Assembly: GCA_002724575.1 (NCBI GenBank)
Contig: PBPC01000048.1
Span: 1 to 61,014, forward strand
DNA length: 61,014 bases
From: Gemmatimonadota bacterium
Lineage (GTDB): Bacteria; Gemmatimonadota; Gemmatimonadetes; Longimicrobiales; Gaopeijiaceae
Reading direction: 5' to 3'
Shown here: piece by piece, positions 17,219-26,098 of the stretch
Position numbering within the stretch: the first letter of the stretch is position 1
Layout of the letters: each line of letters begins with the position of its first letter
Translations under genes and position numbers: made by a program
Notes under the pieces: generated by a model
The model's input: the letters and a program-made list of their open reading frames with translations, nothing else
What the model was told of the DNA's origin: nothing
Database searches by the model: none

Positions 17219-17234
17219 ATATTCTCCACTCATT

Positions 17235-18998
17235 TTACGCACCCTTGAGTTTCTCTAGCTCTACCCGTGCATCCGGAACGACAGCTGCATTAGGTCGGGT
17301 TGTAATCAACTCTTCTAGGATGGCAATTGCCTGTTCAATCCCATTGGGTGTGCTCGCTCGGTAGCGTGCCAATGCTAAAGCGGCATCACCAAGTTCCGGT
17401 GCTTCTGGATATTCGTAGATCAATCTAGTTCTTATAGAGGCACTTCGTTCAAAAGCTTTGCCACGATCAGCTATCCGCGCCGCCTCCGCGAGCAATGGCG
17501 GGGGCTCCTTGACCTCCAGCTCATTAGTTCCATCAACTAAAACGCTCACGGCTTCGTTCACTATGCCTCGATGAGCGAGGACGCCCGCTCGTGCAAGAAC
17601 CTCAGCTGCTTCTTCCGAAAGTCGGCCCAGAAGACCTGCGAACTGGATCACATTCGTAGCCTCCGTCGGCTGGAGCCCTTCAATCACATTGAATAACGCA
17701 CCCCGTCCTAATGCAATCTCACCCATATCAAGCATAAGGTATGCCCTCTCAAGCCCACTCCGAGGACCCTCGACCCCATCCAAAACCGCTGCCGCACCCT
17801 CAAGGTCACCTCGTACCTGCAGGCCTTTGGCAACGGTTGCCGCCAGATCGTCCAACTCCGGAGCACTGGGAAACTCATCACGGAAAGCTTGGAGGAGTTG
17901 TGTCAGCTGGGCTGGATCGGCACGAGCACTTTCCAGGCGGATCACCTGGGCTGTCGCCCTGCGGCGGTCTATAGATTCAAGTGAAAATGAATTAGCCACC
18001 CTTCGTTGGGCTTCGAGCGCGGCAGCGGTATCTCCGGCAGCAAGTGCCACATCGATAATACGTTGGTCAAATTGACGACGCTCTGAAGGTGTTGAAGCAC
18101 CGCGCCCCAGTTCTTCATACGCCCAGGATGCAGCCAAGGAAAGACCTGTCTCACGAGATCTCCTTGCTACCTCAGCTAGAAACATCTCCCGACTCCGTCC
18201 CTCAAGATCATTCGCTACTCTTCGGGAGAGATCAAGCGCCGCCGCCTCTAAGCCAAGATCTAGAGCAATGCGAGCCCCTACTCGTTGGTGCCCTACAATA
18301 CCTGACTTAGCCAGGTAATCTACCAGTTGGCGACCCGCGTTTTCCTTTCCGTCTTCAAGTTCCTCAATCCGCCTAACGATACCAGCCGCTTGACCCTCAT
18401 CTTCCCCAATAGCGGTCGCCCATTCTTCTACCGCTGAGTCTACTGCCCCAGTCACCGCAAACAGGTCCCCCATTTCCAAGGCAAGGGCATCCTCCCTACC
18501 CGTAGCCTCACGTGCAATCTTCAGTGTCTCAATAGCCCGATCCACACCGAATACATCCTCATATACTCGGGCCACCTCGCGATATGGCTCTTCACTTCTG
18601 GGATCGGATTCGAACCAGCGAGTCGCCTCTGCCTCAAGCGCTTCAAGTGAATCAAGATCCGCCAAGACTCGGAGCTTTACGTACCGGACACCCGAAGCGG
18701 AAGAGTTGGTATCAATGAATACATCCACTACTGGCAAAATCTTCTCAGGCTTCCCCTGTGCCCGGAACACCCTCTCCAGTGCAAAGAGACCACCCGCCGA
18801 TCCAGGATCGATATCTAAGAGCCTCCGAAGTACCATCTCTGCACGCTCGTAGTCACCACGTGACTCGAGAGCTGCGGCATCTCTTAGTAAGCGACTCTCT
18901 TCACTTCCCCGACGACCTTGGGCTTGAATAACAAGCGGGAACGCAAGAGCAAGAATGATCCATGCTAAAATTACTCGCACAAATCGTTGACCCCTCAC
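17235..18998 (-). CDS. Secreted tetratricopeptide-repeat protein
   Basis: The 587-residue protein has a signal peptide ('ILALAFPLVIQAQG') and then helical repeats throughout. TPR-like pairs are visible at 'ALESRGDYERAEMVLRRLL' and 'AREATGREDALALEMGDLF', and the last repeat 'IEQAIAILEELITTRPNA' is typical of TolA/YbgF-like TPRs. The GTG start sits in a GTGA overlap with the DUF4175 gene and has a near-perfect AGGAGG (19005-19010) six bases upstream. It is probably a periplasmic scaffold for its operon partners. Specific function unknown. Confidence 0.82.
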   Translation of the reverse strand: MRGQRFVRVILAWIILALAFPLVIQAQGRRGSEESRLLRDAAALESRGDYERAEMVLRRLLDIDPGSAGGLFALERVFRAQGKPEKILPVVDVFIDTNSSASGVRYVKLRVLADLDSLEALEAEATRWFESDPRSEEPYREVARVYEDVFGVDRAIETLKIAREATGREDALALEMGDLFAVTGAVDSAVEEWATAIGEDEGQAAGIVRRIEELEDGKENAGRQLVDYLAKSGIVGHQRVGARIALDLGLEAAALDLSRRVANDLEGRSREMFLAEVARRSRETGLSLAASWAYEELGRGASTPSERRQFDQRIIDVALAAGDTAAALEAQRRVANSFSLESIDRRRATAQVIRLESARADPAQLTQLLQAFRDEFPSAPELDDLAATVAKGLQVRGDLEGAAAVLDGVEGPRSGLERAYLMLDMGEIALGRGALFNVIEGLQPTEATNVIQFAGLLGRLSEEAAEVLARAGVLAHRGIVNEAVSVLVDGTNELEVKEPPPLLAEAARIADRGKAFERSASIRTRLIYEYPEAPELGDAALALARYRASTPNGIEQAIAILEELITTRPNAAVVPDARVELEKLKGA

Positions 18999-21900
18999 CT
19001 GCTACCTCCTGGTTCAGAACCTCCTCGGTTCAACCGCTCGAAATACTGGATAACGAGCTGGCGCACCGCAGGACTCAAGCGCTGAAGTTGGTCCGAGTCC
19101 GGGAGTTGATAACGCAGTGCCCCAAGTTGATCTGGGGTCAATGGCATGACTTCTCCTCGCTCAAATACACCCGGCTGCTCGGATTCTCTTTCCTCTGAGA
19201 ATTCTTCTCTCTCTAGAGATCGTCCGGCATCCAGCAGGCGGTGGAAAAGCCTTTCCTGACGGCGGACCGTTTCCGGAGTTAGTCGACCCTCAGCCATCGC
19301 TTGAGCAAGTGCTTCTGCCTCCTGTGCCATCTGCTCTAGGTCGCCAAGCGTCTCTTCATTAGAGCCTGGCTGCTCCGCAAGGTCTCCCAAATCGGATGCG
19401 ATCGACTCTTGGCCTGTCGCAAGCTCCTGCATCTGCTGAGCCATCGCTTGCTGTCCTAACTCCATGGGCATGAGTTGTCCGGTCTGATTCATGACCTCAC
19501 CCTGTTCCTGAGCAAGTTGCTCAAGCTGTTCTGCTGCATTCTCACCTGACTGCTGCTGCGCCTGACCCATCTGTTCCGCTGATGCGATCGCCATCAAAGC
19601 CAGTCGATTTAGCTGACCTACCGTTTGCTCTGCCTGGGCATAGGGCGAAGGCGAAGAGCCTCTGCGTCCTCCCATGGCTTGTATTGTGTTCTCTATCGAC
19701 TCCATCGCTTGACCCATCTGTGCTGCAAGTGCCGGATTTCCACCAAAAGCTCCGTCAGTCTCTTGCTGTAAGCTCCTCGCCATATTCTCCACCCCTTGGA
19801 GCAAAGAAGCTTCCTGACCACGCATACTAGCGACCTGTTCTTGGCTTGCACCGCGCATTTGTTCACCTAAATCACTTTGGCGACGAGCTAATGACAAAGC
19901 ATCGTCTGCAGTTTGTTCTAGAGCAGCCTGCATCGCTTCCGACTGCTGCTGGGCCATATCATCTAATGCCGCCTGAAGCTCCCTAGAAGCTTGTTCGATC
20001 GCGTCAGCCGCTTCATCAGCCTCCTGACCTGCCTCCTGATTCCGACCCTGAGTCGCCTTCTCCTGAGCTTCTCCCATCTCAGCCTGTGCCTGCTGCATTG
20101 ACTGTTGAGCTTGATTCACCCCGGCGCTGGCGTCTCGTTCATCTAACTCCAGGAGGCGTTCTTCTAACCGCTCCATCCGAGAACCAAGATCCTTCGCACG
20201 ATCGCTCAGTTTCTCCTGCTGGCGCGGACGAAGATCGGGGGCGTCTTCTTCTCTCATAGCATCCGCAAGAGCTCGCTCTTGCCGGGCAAGTTCTTCAGCT
20301 TCGCGCGTGGTGGCCCTAAAATCCTGCTCTACTGCTGCACGGCGGAACCGTTCAAGTGATTCTTCGAGTCGTTCTCGGAAGTTTTCTTGTTGCTGTGAAA
20401 GCTGGTCGAGTGATTCATTCGCGCGCTGTAAATCATCCTCTTGAAGTGATTGTGCGAGCTCATCCATACGCTCTTGGAGATCACTATCATTGAGCTGCTC
20501 CAACAACTCTTGGAGTTCTTCTAGGTCCCCGGCCAACTCAGGATCTGACTGCCCTGCTTCCTCCATGATTCGTTCTAGCTCTGCCAACTCTGCCTGCAAA
20601 GAGTCAACTTGGTCAGTGAGTTGTCTCTGATCATCAAGAGCCTGCTGCAAATCCTGCCGCTCCTCGAAGTCAGGGCGATCCTGCTCATCAGCAGCACTGG
20701 CTTCCTCAATTCCCCTTTGTGCAGCTGCCTCGCGAGCTAAATCACGGTTTTCCTCGGCCTGCCGAGCAGCTTCATCTGCGAGTTCCTCGAGCCGGTCGGC
20801 AGTTGTCTCAAGTTGCTCCTCCGCAGCGCGCTGCAACTCTGAGGCTATCGGCATGAATAGCACGTATTCCCTAGTAGTAGAAATCTGCTCAACCGGTGCG
20901 TTGTCGACAGCACGGGCGAAATACCTCACGGTATCGCCAGGTAACAGACCCCATGTGGTAAGATCCAGTAGGGGACGTGCCAGGGCTGCTCGTGTTCCTC
21001 CCAAGTCGATACCCTGGGCTATTGGCTCATCGCGTTCTCCAAATGCGGTCACCCTATAAGCGACAAGCTCTATGCGATCGAGTCCATAATCATCACGTGC
21101 CTCAATAATGAGTGGCTGCTGAAGATTCAGTGAGAGAACCGTATCTTGGCCTGGAAGTGGAATGCTAATATTAGGGGCCGAATCAGAAACCAACGTTAGA
21201 TGAATGGGCTCAGGTTGAATCTCTGGTAAATTGCCTTGACTATCCGATATCGACCAATCGAATAGCCCGCTGCTTCTTGGGCGCCAAATCCCACTGAAGT
21301 TTTCAGAATTAACGGTGAGTTCGGCGACAGCGACCCCGAGAGAGTCCCTTAGATCAACCTCTGAGAGCATTCGGCTGGCCCGTCCATCAAGAATGAGACT
21401 AGACCCTACTGGGAGACGAAGAGGAGGAGGATCTCCGCGGTATTCATCTGGAGGAAGTCCAGTATGAGGAGGGTAAGTAACGCCAACCACCAATTCACTG
21501 ATAAATAGTGGATCAATCGGAGTGATCCGATATGGCTCTGATTCTCCGCCGTCCTCTGCATGGACCTGATAGTCGATGGTTGTGCCAACGCTCCGGAAGA
21601 CATAAATGGCATGGCCCTCTAGCAGGTCTAGTATCTCACTCCTTGGGATATCTCCCGCTGCTTGCCATCCCAAGGTAACTGACTGACGGCCCGGGGCTTG
21701 CACTGTTACTTGAACATCCGATCCTCTGAGGACCTCGATTGACCCTGGTGTCAACACGATCTGAGCCAGAACGGGATCGTGCATGGTTTTGAGGGGCGAA
21801 GATAACGATACCAAAGCTCGAGACGATCTTGATGGGTTACCCACTCCAAGAATGACTAGGAGTAAGGCTAGCACCGTGAAAGTATTCAAACCGCGGCGAG

Positions 21901-22357
21901 TCCAACGCCGGATATCTGCTCCCAGTTCTCCAGTCAGTCCACCTGAACCGAGTTCCCCTAACCTACCGAGTACCCTTGAAGCAGCTTCATTCGCAAGTAT
22001 CCGCGATACCCCACCCGGTAGCTCCCGACCCAGTTCTATAGAGCCCCTCAGGACACCTGAGCTGAGTCCAGCTGCCCGCTCCATGACCACTGCTAGTGGC
22101 TCATCAGCAAGGGCGTACCGGATAATGAGGTAGTAACCCAGCCAGGAACCAGCAAATGCTAGTAAGATCAGCACATCGAGAAAGGCCGGGACCCTGCTCC
22201 CTTGTGACCAGAGATTTGACTCAGCAAGTATCCATGCGATCACAAGCACCAAGCTAACCCCAACAGCGAACCATACGCCGATCGCCCTGGCAGTCATCCT
22301 ACCAAGATGGCCCCGAACCTCAGATACTTTTTCGTCTAATCGCGCTGAGGGGCTCAC
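18995..22357 (-). CDS. DUF4175-family giant membrane/coiled-coil protein
   Basis: The 1120-residue protein has three hydrophobic segments (about residues 27-47, 58-78 and 160-178), followed by a periplasmic beta-rich Ig-like region to about 510. A Gln/Glu/Ala-rich coiled-coil stretch of some 500 residues follows, ending in a helical region (to about 1060) and a short Glu/Arg-rich tail ('LIQYFERLNRGG'). This layout matches DUF4175 proteins of FCB-group bacteria. The GTG start overlaps the DUF4159 stop (TAGTG). The family is uncharacterised; DUF4159, DUF4175 and TPR genes are often neighbours, sometimes near MoxR/BatA genes, none of which is in the window. An envelope-spanning structural or mechanosensing role is inference. 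Confidence 0.85.
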   Translation of the reverse strand: MSPSARLDEKVSEVRGHLGRMTARAIGVWFAVGVSLVLVIAWILAESNLWSQGSRVPAFLDVLILLAFAGSWLGYYLIIRYALADEPLAVVMERAAGLSSGVLRGSIELGRELPGGVSRILANEAASRVLGRLGELGSGGLTGELGADIRRWTRRGLNTFTVLALLLVILGVGNPSRSSRALVSLSSPLKTMHDPVLAQIVLTPGSIEVLRGSDVQVTVQAPGRQSVTLGWQAAGDIPRSEILDLLEGHAIYVFRSVGTTIDYQVHAEDGGESEPYRITPIDPLFISELVVGVTYPPHTGLPPDEYRGDPPPLRLPVGSSLILDGRASRMLSEVDLRDSLGVAVAELTVNSENFSGIWRPRSSGLFDWSISDSQGNLPEIQPEPIHLTLVSDSAPNISIPLPGQDTVLSLNLQQPLIIEARDDYGLDRIELVAYRVTAFGERDEPIAQGIDLGGTRAALARPLLDLTTWGLLPGDTVRYFARAVDNAPVEQISTTREYVLFMPIASELQRAAEEQLETTADRLEELADEAARQAEENRDLAREAAAQRGIEEASAADEQDRPDFEERQDLQQALDDQRQLTDQVDSLQAELAELERIMEEAGQSDPELAGDLEELQELLEQLNDSDLQERMDELAQSLQEDDLQRANESLDQLSQQQENFRERLEESLERFRRAAVEQDFRATTREAEELARQERALADAMREEDAPDLRPRQQEKLSDRAKDLGSRMERLEERLLELDERDASAGVNQAQQSMQQAQAEMGEAQEKATQGRNQEAGQEADEAADAIEQASRELQAALDDMAQQQSEAMQAALEQTADDALSLARRQSDLGEQMRGASQEQVASMRGQEASLLQGVENMARSLQQETDGAFGGNPALAAQMGQAMESIENTIQAMGGRRGSSPSPYAQAEQTVGQLNRLALMAIASAEQMGQAQQQSGENAAEQLEQLAQEQGEVMNQTGQLMPMELGQQAMAQQMQELATGQESIASDLGDLAEQPGSNEETLGDLEQMAQEAEALAQAMAEGRLTPETVRRQERLFHRLLDAGRSLEREEFSEERESEQPGVFERGEVMPLTPDQLGALRYQLPDSDQLQRLSPAVRQLVIQYFERLNRGGSEPGGSR

Positions 22358-23022
22358 TAGGTAGCTTGTCCTAGCACGAACATGAAAAGATTGACACCCA
22401 TCCTTAAGGCACGCTCTCTGATTTCAGGCGGGTCATCGTGCACATCCTCATCTTCCCATCCATCCCCTAAGTCGGATTCATAGGAATAGAAGACTACGAG
22501 TCGCCCACCGTGGAAGATCCCTAATGCTTGAGGGGGTTCGCCGTCATGTTCGTGGACTTTTGGTAAGCCCTCTGGGAAGTCAAAAAAGATATGAAAGACT
22601 GGGTGGTCAGCTGGAATTTCAGTGAGCTCCGTATCCGGAAAAATCTCCGCAAGCTCCTCGCGGAATGATTCATCCAAACCATAATTGTCGTCCGCATGGA
22701 GAAAGCCACCTGCTAACAGATAGTTTCTCAGGGCATCACGCTCTGCTGGGCTAAAGCGGACGTCACCGTGTCCAGTTAAGTAGAGGTAGGGATAGTCACG
22801 AAGGGTTGGATCCAGAGGACGCAGATTTACTTCACGTCGGGCCACAGGAATACCGGTGCGCTCCCGGATAGCTGCTAGCAGATTAGGGAGGGAGGACGGA
22901 TTCGCATACCAATCTCCTCCTCCCTCATATTGCAGCCGGGCGATCGTGATCGAATCTCCTTTTGAAACCTCGATCATGGGCGAGGTAAGAGACATGAGCA
23001 CGACCAGAGTGGTCCAGGTCAT
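22357..23022 (-). CDS. DUF4159 protein (ThuA/GATase1-like fold), secreted
   Basis: The 221-residue protein has a signal peptide-like N-terminus. DUF4159 hallmarks are 'YEGGGDWYANPSSLPNLL', 'YPYLYLTGHG', 'LRNYLLAGGFLHADDNYG' and the C-terminal 'FYSYESDLGDGWE' region. The fold is predicted to resemble class I glutamine amidotransferases without their catalytic Cys. The family is found with DUF4175 and TPR partners in Gemmatimonadota and relatives. ATGA overlap with rsmI upstream and one-base overlap with DUF4175 downstream imply coupled synthesis. Confidence 0.88.
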   Translation of the reverse strand: MTWTTLVVLMSLTSPMIEVSKGDSITIARLQYEGGGDWYANPSSLPNLLAAIRERTGIPVARREVNLRPLDPTLRDYPYLYLTGHGDVRFSPAERDALRNYLLAGGFLHADDNYGLDESFREELAEIFPDTELTEIPADHPVFHIFFDFPEGLPKVHEHDGEPPQALGIFHGGRLVVFYSYESDLGDGWEDEDVHDDPPEIRERALRMGVNLFMFVLGQAT

Positions 23023-23876
23023 ACTTCTCCTAGGGTCTTCCTGGTTTCTAGCACAATACGGTACGCTTCATTCCGTGGTAGGTCGAGTCGGCTGGCAACT
23101 TCTTTGGCAGCCTCAGACGCTTTCATACCCATCTCCTCCAGCTCCTGAGCAAGTGCGTGTGCCTCTTTACTCCTGTTCTTTGCTCTATCGCTGAGTGCCT
23201 CTCCGTCCATGCCAGATATCACGATTGTCACTTCTCCCTTCGGAACGTGATCCTGGTAGAAGGAATAAAGTTCACCAAGCGAGCCACGACGAATATTCTC
23301 ATGGAGTTTCGTCAATTCTCTGGCCACCACCGCGGATCGGTTAATGCCGCAGATTTCGGACAATTCATTTAGCAGTTTTGCTAAACGTTGTGGTGATTCG
23401 AAGAGTACCACCGGATGTTCGGCATCACGAACAATCTCCATCAGGCGAGTTCTACGGGGGCCCTTGCGCTCTGGAAAGCCATAGAAGCTGAATCCTGAAG
23501 TAGTAAAGCCTGAAGCGACCAGTGAAGCTAGTACCGCTGACGGACCGGGAATCGGAATTACCACATGACCTGCCCCGATTGCTGCCGCTACAACCCGATC
23601 TCCGGGATCAGAGATAAGAGGTGTTCCAGCATCGGATACAAGAGCCAGGTCCCTTCCTCCTTCTAGCCATTCTAGAACCCGACTGATGCGCTGTTCCTCA
23701 TTATGTGCATGTAATGACACAAGAGGCACATTGGAACCTATGTGATTAATCAGCACCCGGGTTCTCCGTGTATCTTCAGAAAGAACGCGATACACAGAAG
23801 AAAGTATTTCGGTTGCCCGAATACTCAGGTCACCGAGGTTGCCAATTGGTGTACTAACAACGTAGAGAGTAGACAC
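23019..23876 (-). CDS. rsmI: 16S rRNA (cytidine1402-2'-O)-methyltransferase
   Basis: SAM-dependent tetrapyrrole-methylase-fold enzyme modifying C1402 in the ribosomal P-site. Signatures: 'TLYVVSTPIGNLGDLS' at the N-terminus, 'LSEDTRRTRVL', 'SDAGTPLISDPG', 'GPSAVLASLVASGF', 'FYGFPERKG', 'VVLFESPQRL'. I place the start at the GTG at 23876, which gives the usual family N-terminus. A TTG at 23906 would add ten residues with no family match. It overlaps the DUF4159 gene by four bases. Confidence 0.95.
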   Translation of the reverse strand: MSTLYVVSTPIGNLGDLSIRATEILSSVYRVLSEDTRRTRVLINHIGSNVPLVSLHAHNEEQRISRVLEWLEGGRDLALVSDAGTPLISDPGDRVVAAAIGAGHVVIPIPGPSAVLASLVASGFTTSGFSFYGFPERKGPRRTRLMEIVRDAEHPVVLFESPQRLAKLLNELSEICGINRSAVVARELTKLHENIRRGSLGELYSFYQDHVPKGEVTIVISGMDGEALSDRAKNRSKEAHALAQELEEMGMKASEAAKEVASRLDLPRNEAYRIVLETRKTLGEV

Positions 23877-23951
23877 TAATGAACATATACGAAGAGGCCA
23901 GACCAAGCCTCTCTGATGAGTGTTAGCCTGAAGGAGTTCGAGCTATGCAGT

Positions 23952-24287
23952 CTATAGGTGCTCGAGAATCTTCTCCTCCAGACTTGCACGTGGTACCGCA
24001 CCAACAACCCGGTCAATGAGTTCACCGTCCTTAAAGAAGAGGACACTCGGGATTGAGGTCACCCGAAAACGCGCGGTCGTACTGGGATTGGAGTCTACGT
24101 CAATCTTAGCCACATGGAGACCTTTAGCATCGTACTCATCTGCTAAATCCTCTACAATTGGTGCGATCATCCGACACGGACCACACCAGACAGCCCAAAA
24201 GTCAACCATGTGGAGTCCATCAACCTGTTCAATTTCTTCGTCAAAGCTCGCATCAGTTACTTCAATAATCGCATCACTAGTCCCCAT
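23952..24287 (-). CDS. trxA: Thioredoxin
   Basis: The 111-residue thioredoxin has the redox motif 'WCGPC' (residues 34-38), the cis-proline in 'TSIPSVLFF' and the conserved 'KIDVD'. It reduces cytoplasmic disulphides. A clear AAGGAGAAG ribosome site precedes the ATG. It is the first minus-strand gene after the divergent mce gene, so its promoter lies in 24288-24370. rsmI follows after a 75-base gap. Confidence 0.97.
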   Translation of the reverse strand: MGTSDAIIEVTDASFDEEIEQVDGLHMVDFWAVWCGPCRMIAPIVEDLADEYDAKGLHVAKIDVDSNPSTTARFRVTSIPSVLFFKDGELIDRVVGAVPRASLEEKILEHL

Positions 24288-24370
24288 TCACTTCTCCTTG
24301 TCAGTTTAGTTGCGCAGAGCTTACGATCGCTGTTCCGATAGCACCACTGCACATTACGCCGCAGGATAAC

Positions 24371-24781
24371 ATGTCCGCACCCGTCGAAGCTAAATTACCA
24401 CTTGATCATGTCGCGATCGCTGTCACTTCTCTAGAAGAAGCGTGCTCGCTATATGAACTACTCTCGGGAGAAACTCGCACGAAACCTGAAGTACTTGAAG
24501 CTCAAGGAGTTCGAGTGTCCTTCGTGGGGTCAATTGAGTTCTTAGAACCCTTAAATCCGGAAACATCTGTAGGCCGTTTTATCTCTGCTCGTGGTCCGAG
24601 TCTCCATCATATAGCATACCGTACTAGCGATATTGTATCGGAAATCTCACGTCTCAAGAAAAATGGCTTCAAGGTAATCGATCCAGAACCTCGACCTGGT
24701 GCTAGAGGACATCTCGTCTCTTTTCTTTACCCGTCCTCAACAGCAGGAATATTGATCGAACTCGTACAGCACGACTCATGA
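24371..24781 (+). CDS. mce: Methylmalonyl-CoA epimerase
   Basis: The 136-residue protein is made of two VOC (glyoxalase-fold) modules. Expected metal ligands are His13 in 'LDHVAIAV', Glu in 'FLEPLNP', His in 'LHHIAY' and Glu in 'ILIELVQ'. It interconverts R- and S-methylmalonyl-CoA, linking propionyl-CoA carboxylation to succinyl-CoA. AGGA precedes the ATG. It is divergent from trxA; no mutase or carboxylase gene is nearby. Confidence 0.93.
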   Translation: MSAPVEAKLPLDHVAIAVTSLEEACSLYELLSGETRTKPEVLEAQGVRVSFVGSIEFLEPLNPETSVGRFISARGPSLHHIAYRTSDIVSEISRLKKNGFKVIDPEPRPGARGHLVSFLYPSSTAGILIELVQHDS

Positions 24782-24820
24782 TAACGCTATAAACCTGGAT
24801 ACTTAACAACCTCGTGTACG

Positions 24821-24921
24821 GTACAAGTAACCGAAGAGGATCTGGCCAAGAGGCTGGGGTATACAGTACTAGAACTCATTTCGATAACTCTTCAGAGATT
24901 TTCCAAATTGTGTACAAGTAA
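24821..24921 (+). repeat. Direct repeat GTACAAGTAA, two copies
   Basis: Identical decamers at 24821-24830 and 24912-24921, each directly preceded by part of GTGTAC. The first lies in the 126-base gap after mce; the second overlaps the apparent TTG start of the next gene. The inner TTGTGTACAA is nearly palindromic. It could be a pair of operator sites; this is inference. Confidence 0.4.
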
Positions 24922-25258
24922 ATCAAAGTCTTCATTGCACCGGTTAACTTTGGGACTCCTCCTGACCTCCCTCGCATGCGGGGGAGGTCAATCGAACCTC
25001 CCCGCAGGTGATTTGATCGAACCGGAAGATTTCATTGCAACGTATGTGGATCTTCGAGCTGCAGCTCTCATCACGGAAGACGGTCAAGTAACCGAGATAG
25101 GCCGATCCGAAGTCTTGGATCACCATGGAATATCAGAAGAAGACCTTGTCTCGTTCGCTGAAGCTTATGGTGAAGATTTGACGTTTATGCAGGAAATCTG
25201 GAATGAAATCGAGTTGAGGCTAGAAAACACAAATTCATCTCCAGACAGTATGAACTAG
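24908..25258 (+). CDS. Small putative lipoprotein (DUF4296-like)
   Basis: Up to 116 residues. A basic N-terminus and hydrophobic stretch ('LTLGLLLTSLACGGG') end in a plausible lipoprotein cysteine, though the -3 residue is atypical. The mature part has 'LIEPEDFIATYVDLRAAAL', then 'HGISEEDLVSFAEAYGED' and 'EIELRLE'. This pattern resembles the small helical DUF4296 lipoproteins of Bacteroidota, but I cannot confirm the match. Both available starts are TTG (24908 or 24935). The second gives the better signal peptide and avoids the GTACAAGTAA repeat. No strong ribosome site is visible. Confidence 0.6.
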   Translation: MCTSKSKSSLHRLTLGLLLTSLACGGGQSNLPAGDLIEPEDFIATYVDLRAAALITEDGQVTEIGRSEVLDHHGISEEDLVSFAEAYGEDLTFMQEIWNEIELRLENTNSSPDSMN

Positions 25259-25315
25259 TGACACCGTAGCTAGAGCGGCCTTTTGATGCAGTTCGACGCC
25301 ATCAGCAAAATCCTA

Positions 25316-25345
25316 TTCACGCCCTTATAACGAGTGGCGTATATG
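25316..25345 (+). promoter_or_regulatory. Candidate promoter for the HxxH-repeat gene
   Basis: TTCACG (25316-25321) and TATATG (25340-25345) are separated by 18 bases and lie about 55 bases before the start codon at 25399. The match to sigma-70 consensus is partial. Confidence 0.25.
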
Positions 25346-25398
25346 CTTATGTAGAGCTAGTCTATCGCCCCGGGAATCACCATTGCAGGAGACCGATC

Positions 25399-26034
25399 AT
25401 GCAAGCGAAGTTTGGACTCACAGTATTGGTCGCGCTGGCTGTATCAAGCCTGGCCATTACCCAAGATACTGCTGCTCAAGCTAATCCGGCCCAGAATCAC
25501 GTCGGGCATGTCGCCGATGGATTTCGCGGTACACCGGATGGCGTTGGCTTACTCGATGCCGCTATAGCTGAGGCTGGTGTGGCTGCGCAGCACGCTGGTT
25601 TTGCTGCACGTGACCCCAGTAACCTAGACGCTATGAAACGGCATATGGGCCATGTCTTACACGCACTCAACCCAGAAGAAGTTGAGAATGGTCCTGGAGC
25701 TGGGTATGGTGTCGTAGCAGCTGCCGGCGGGGGTGCACGTCATATCGATCTAGCGGCGAGTTCTGATGGAGCATCAGATGCCCTTAAGACTCACGCCAAT
25801 CACGTAAGTACTGCCGCACAAAACACCGTGGAAACGGCAACACAAATGATTGAGCTGGCTAAGTCAATTCAGGATGCGGCTTCAGCTTCCGACGCAGCCG
25901 GAATGGTTCGTCGACTAGCACGGCTAGGGATGGCTCTAACAGCTGGCCAAGGCGATGGATGGCAGGAAGGCGGACTGGACGATGCCCAGCAACACCTTGG
26001 GTTCATTACTCGTGGGGAGGAACTCGAGAACTAA
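25399..26034 (+). CDS. Secreted protein with three HxxH-bearing repeats (possible metal or haem binding)
   Basis: The 211-residue protein has a signal peptide (about residues 1-27, 'AVSSLAITQDTAAQA'). The mature part is Ala/His-rich and helical. HxxHV motifs fall at His34/37, His82/85(/88) and His132/135, spaced 48 and 50 residues apart. Single histidines at 65 and 115 keep the same 50-residue offset, so the protein is an internal repeat. No cysteine is present, so it is not a c-type cytochrome. Periodic histidines in a secreted helical protein suggest binding of a transition metal or haem, by analogy with small metal-binding proteins; this is inference. GCAGGAG lies just before the ATG. I do not recognise a named family. 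Confidence 0.7.
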   Translation: MQAKFGLTVLVALAVSSLAITQDTAAQANPAQNHVGHVADGFRGTPDGVGLLDAAIAEAGVAAQHAGFAARDPSNLDAMKRHMGHVLHALNPEEVENGPGAGYGVVAAAGGGARHIDLAASSDGASDALKTHANHVSTAAQNTVETATQMIELAKSIQDAASASDAAGMVRRLARLGMALTAGQGDGWQEGGLDDAQQHLGFITRGEELEN

Positions 26035-26060
26035 ACTTGAGTTAGCTCTCCCAAATTAAG

Positions 26061-26098
26061 AGCGGCCTGAACTTTCCACGTTGAAGGTTTAGGCCGCT
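26061..26098. terminator. Hairpin terminator between convergent genes
   Basis: Perfect 8-bp arms AGCGGCCT (26061-26068) and AGGCCGCT (26091-26098) lie just after the HxxH gene (stop 26034) and facing guaA. Both flanks are A/T-rich (CTTAATTT on the minus strand, TGTGTATT on the plus), so it may serve both directions, although neither is a perfect U-tract. The remainder of 26099-26261 contains no recognised gene. Confidence 0.6.
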
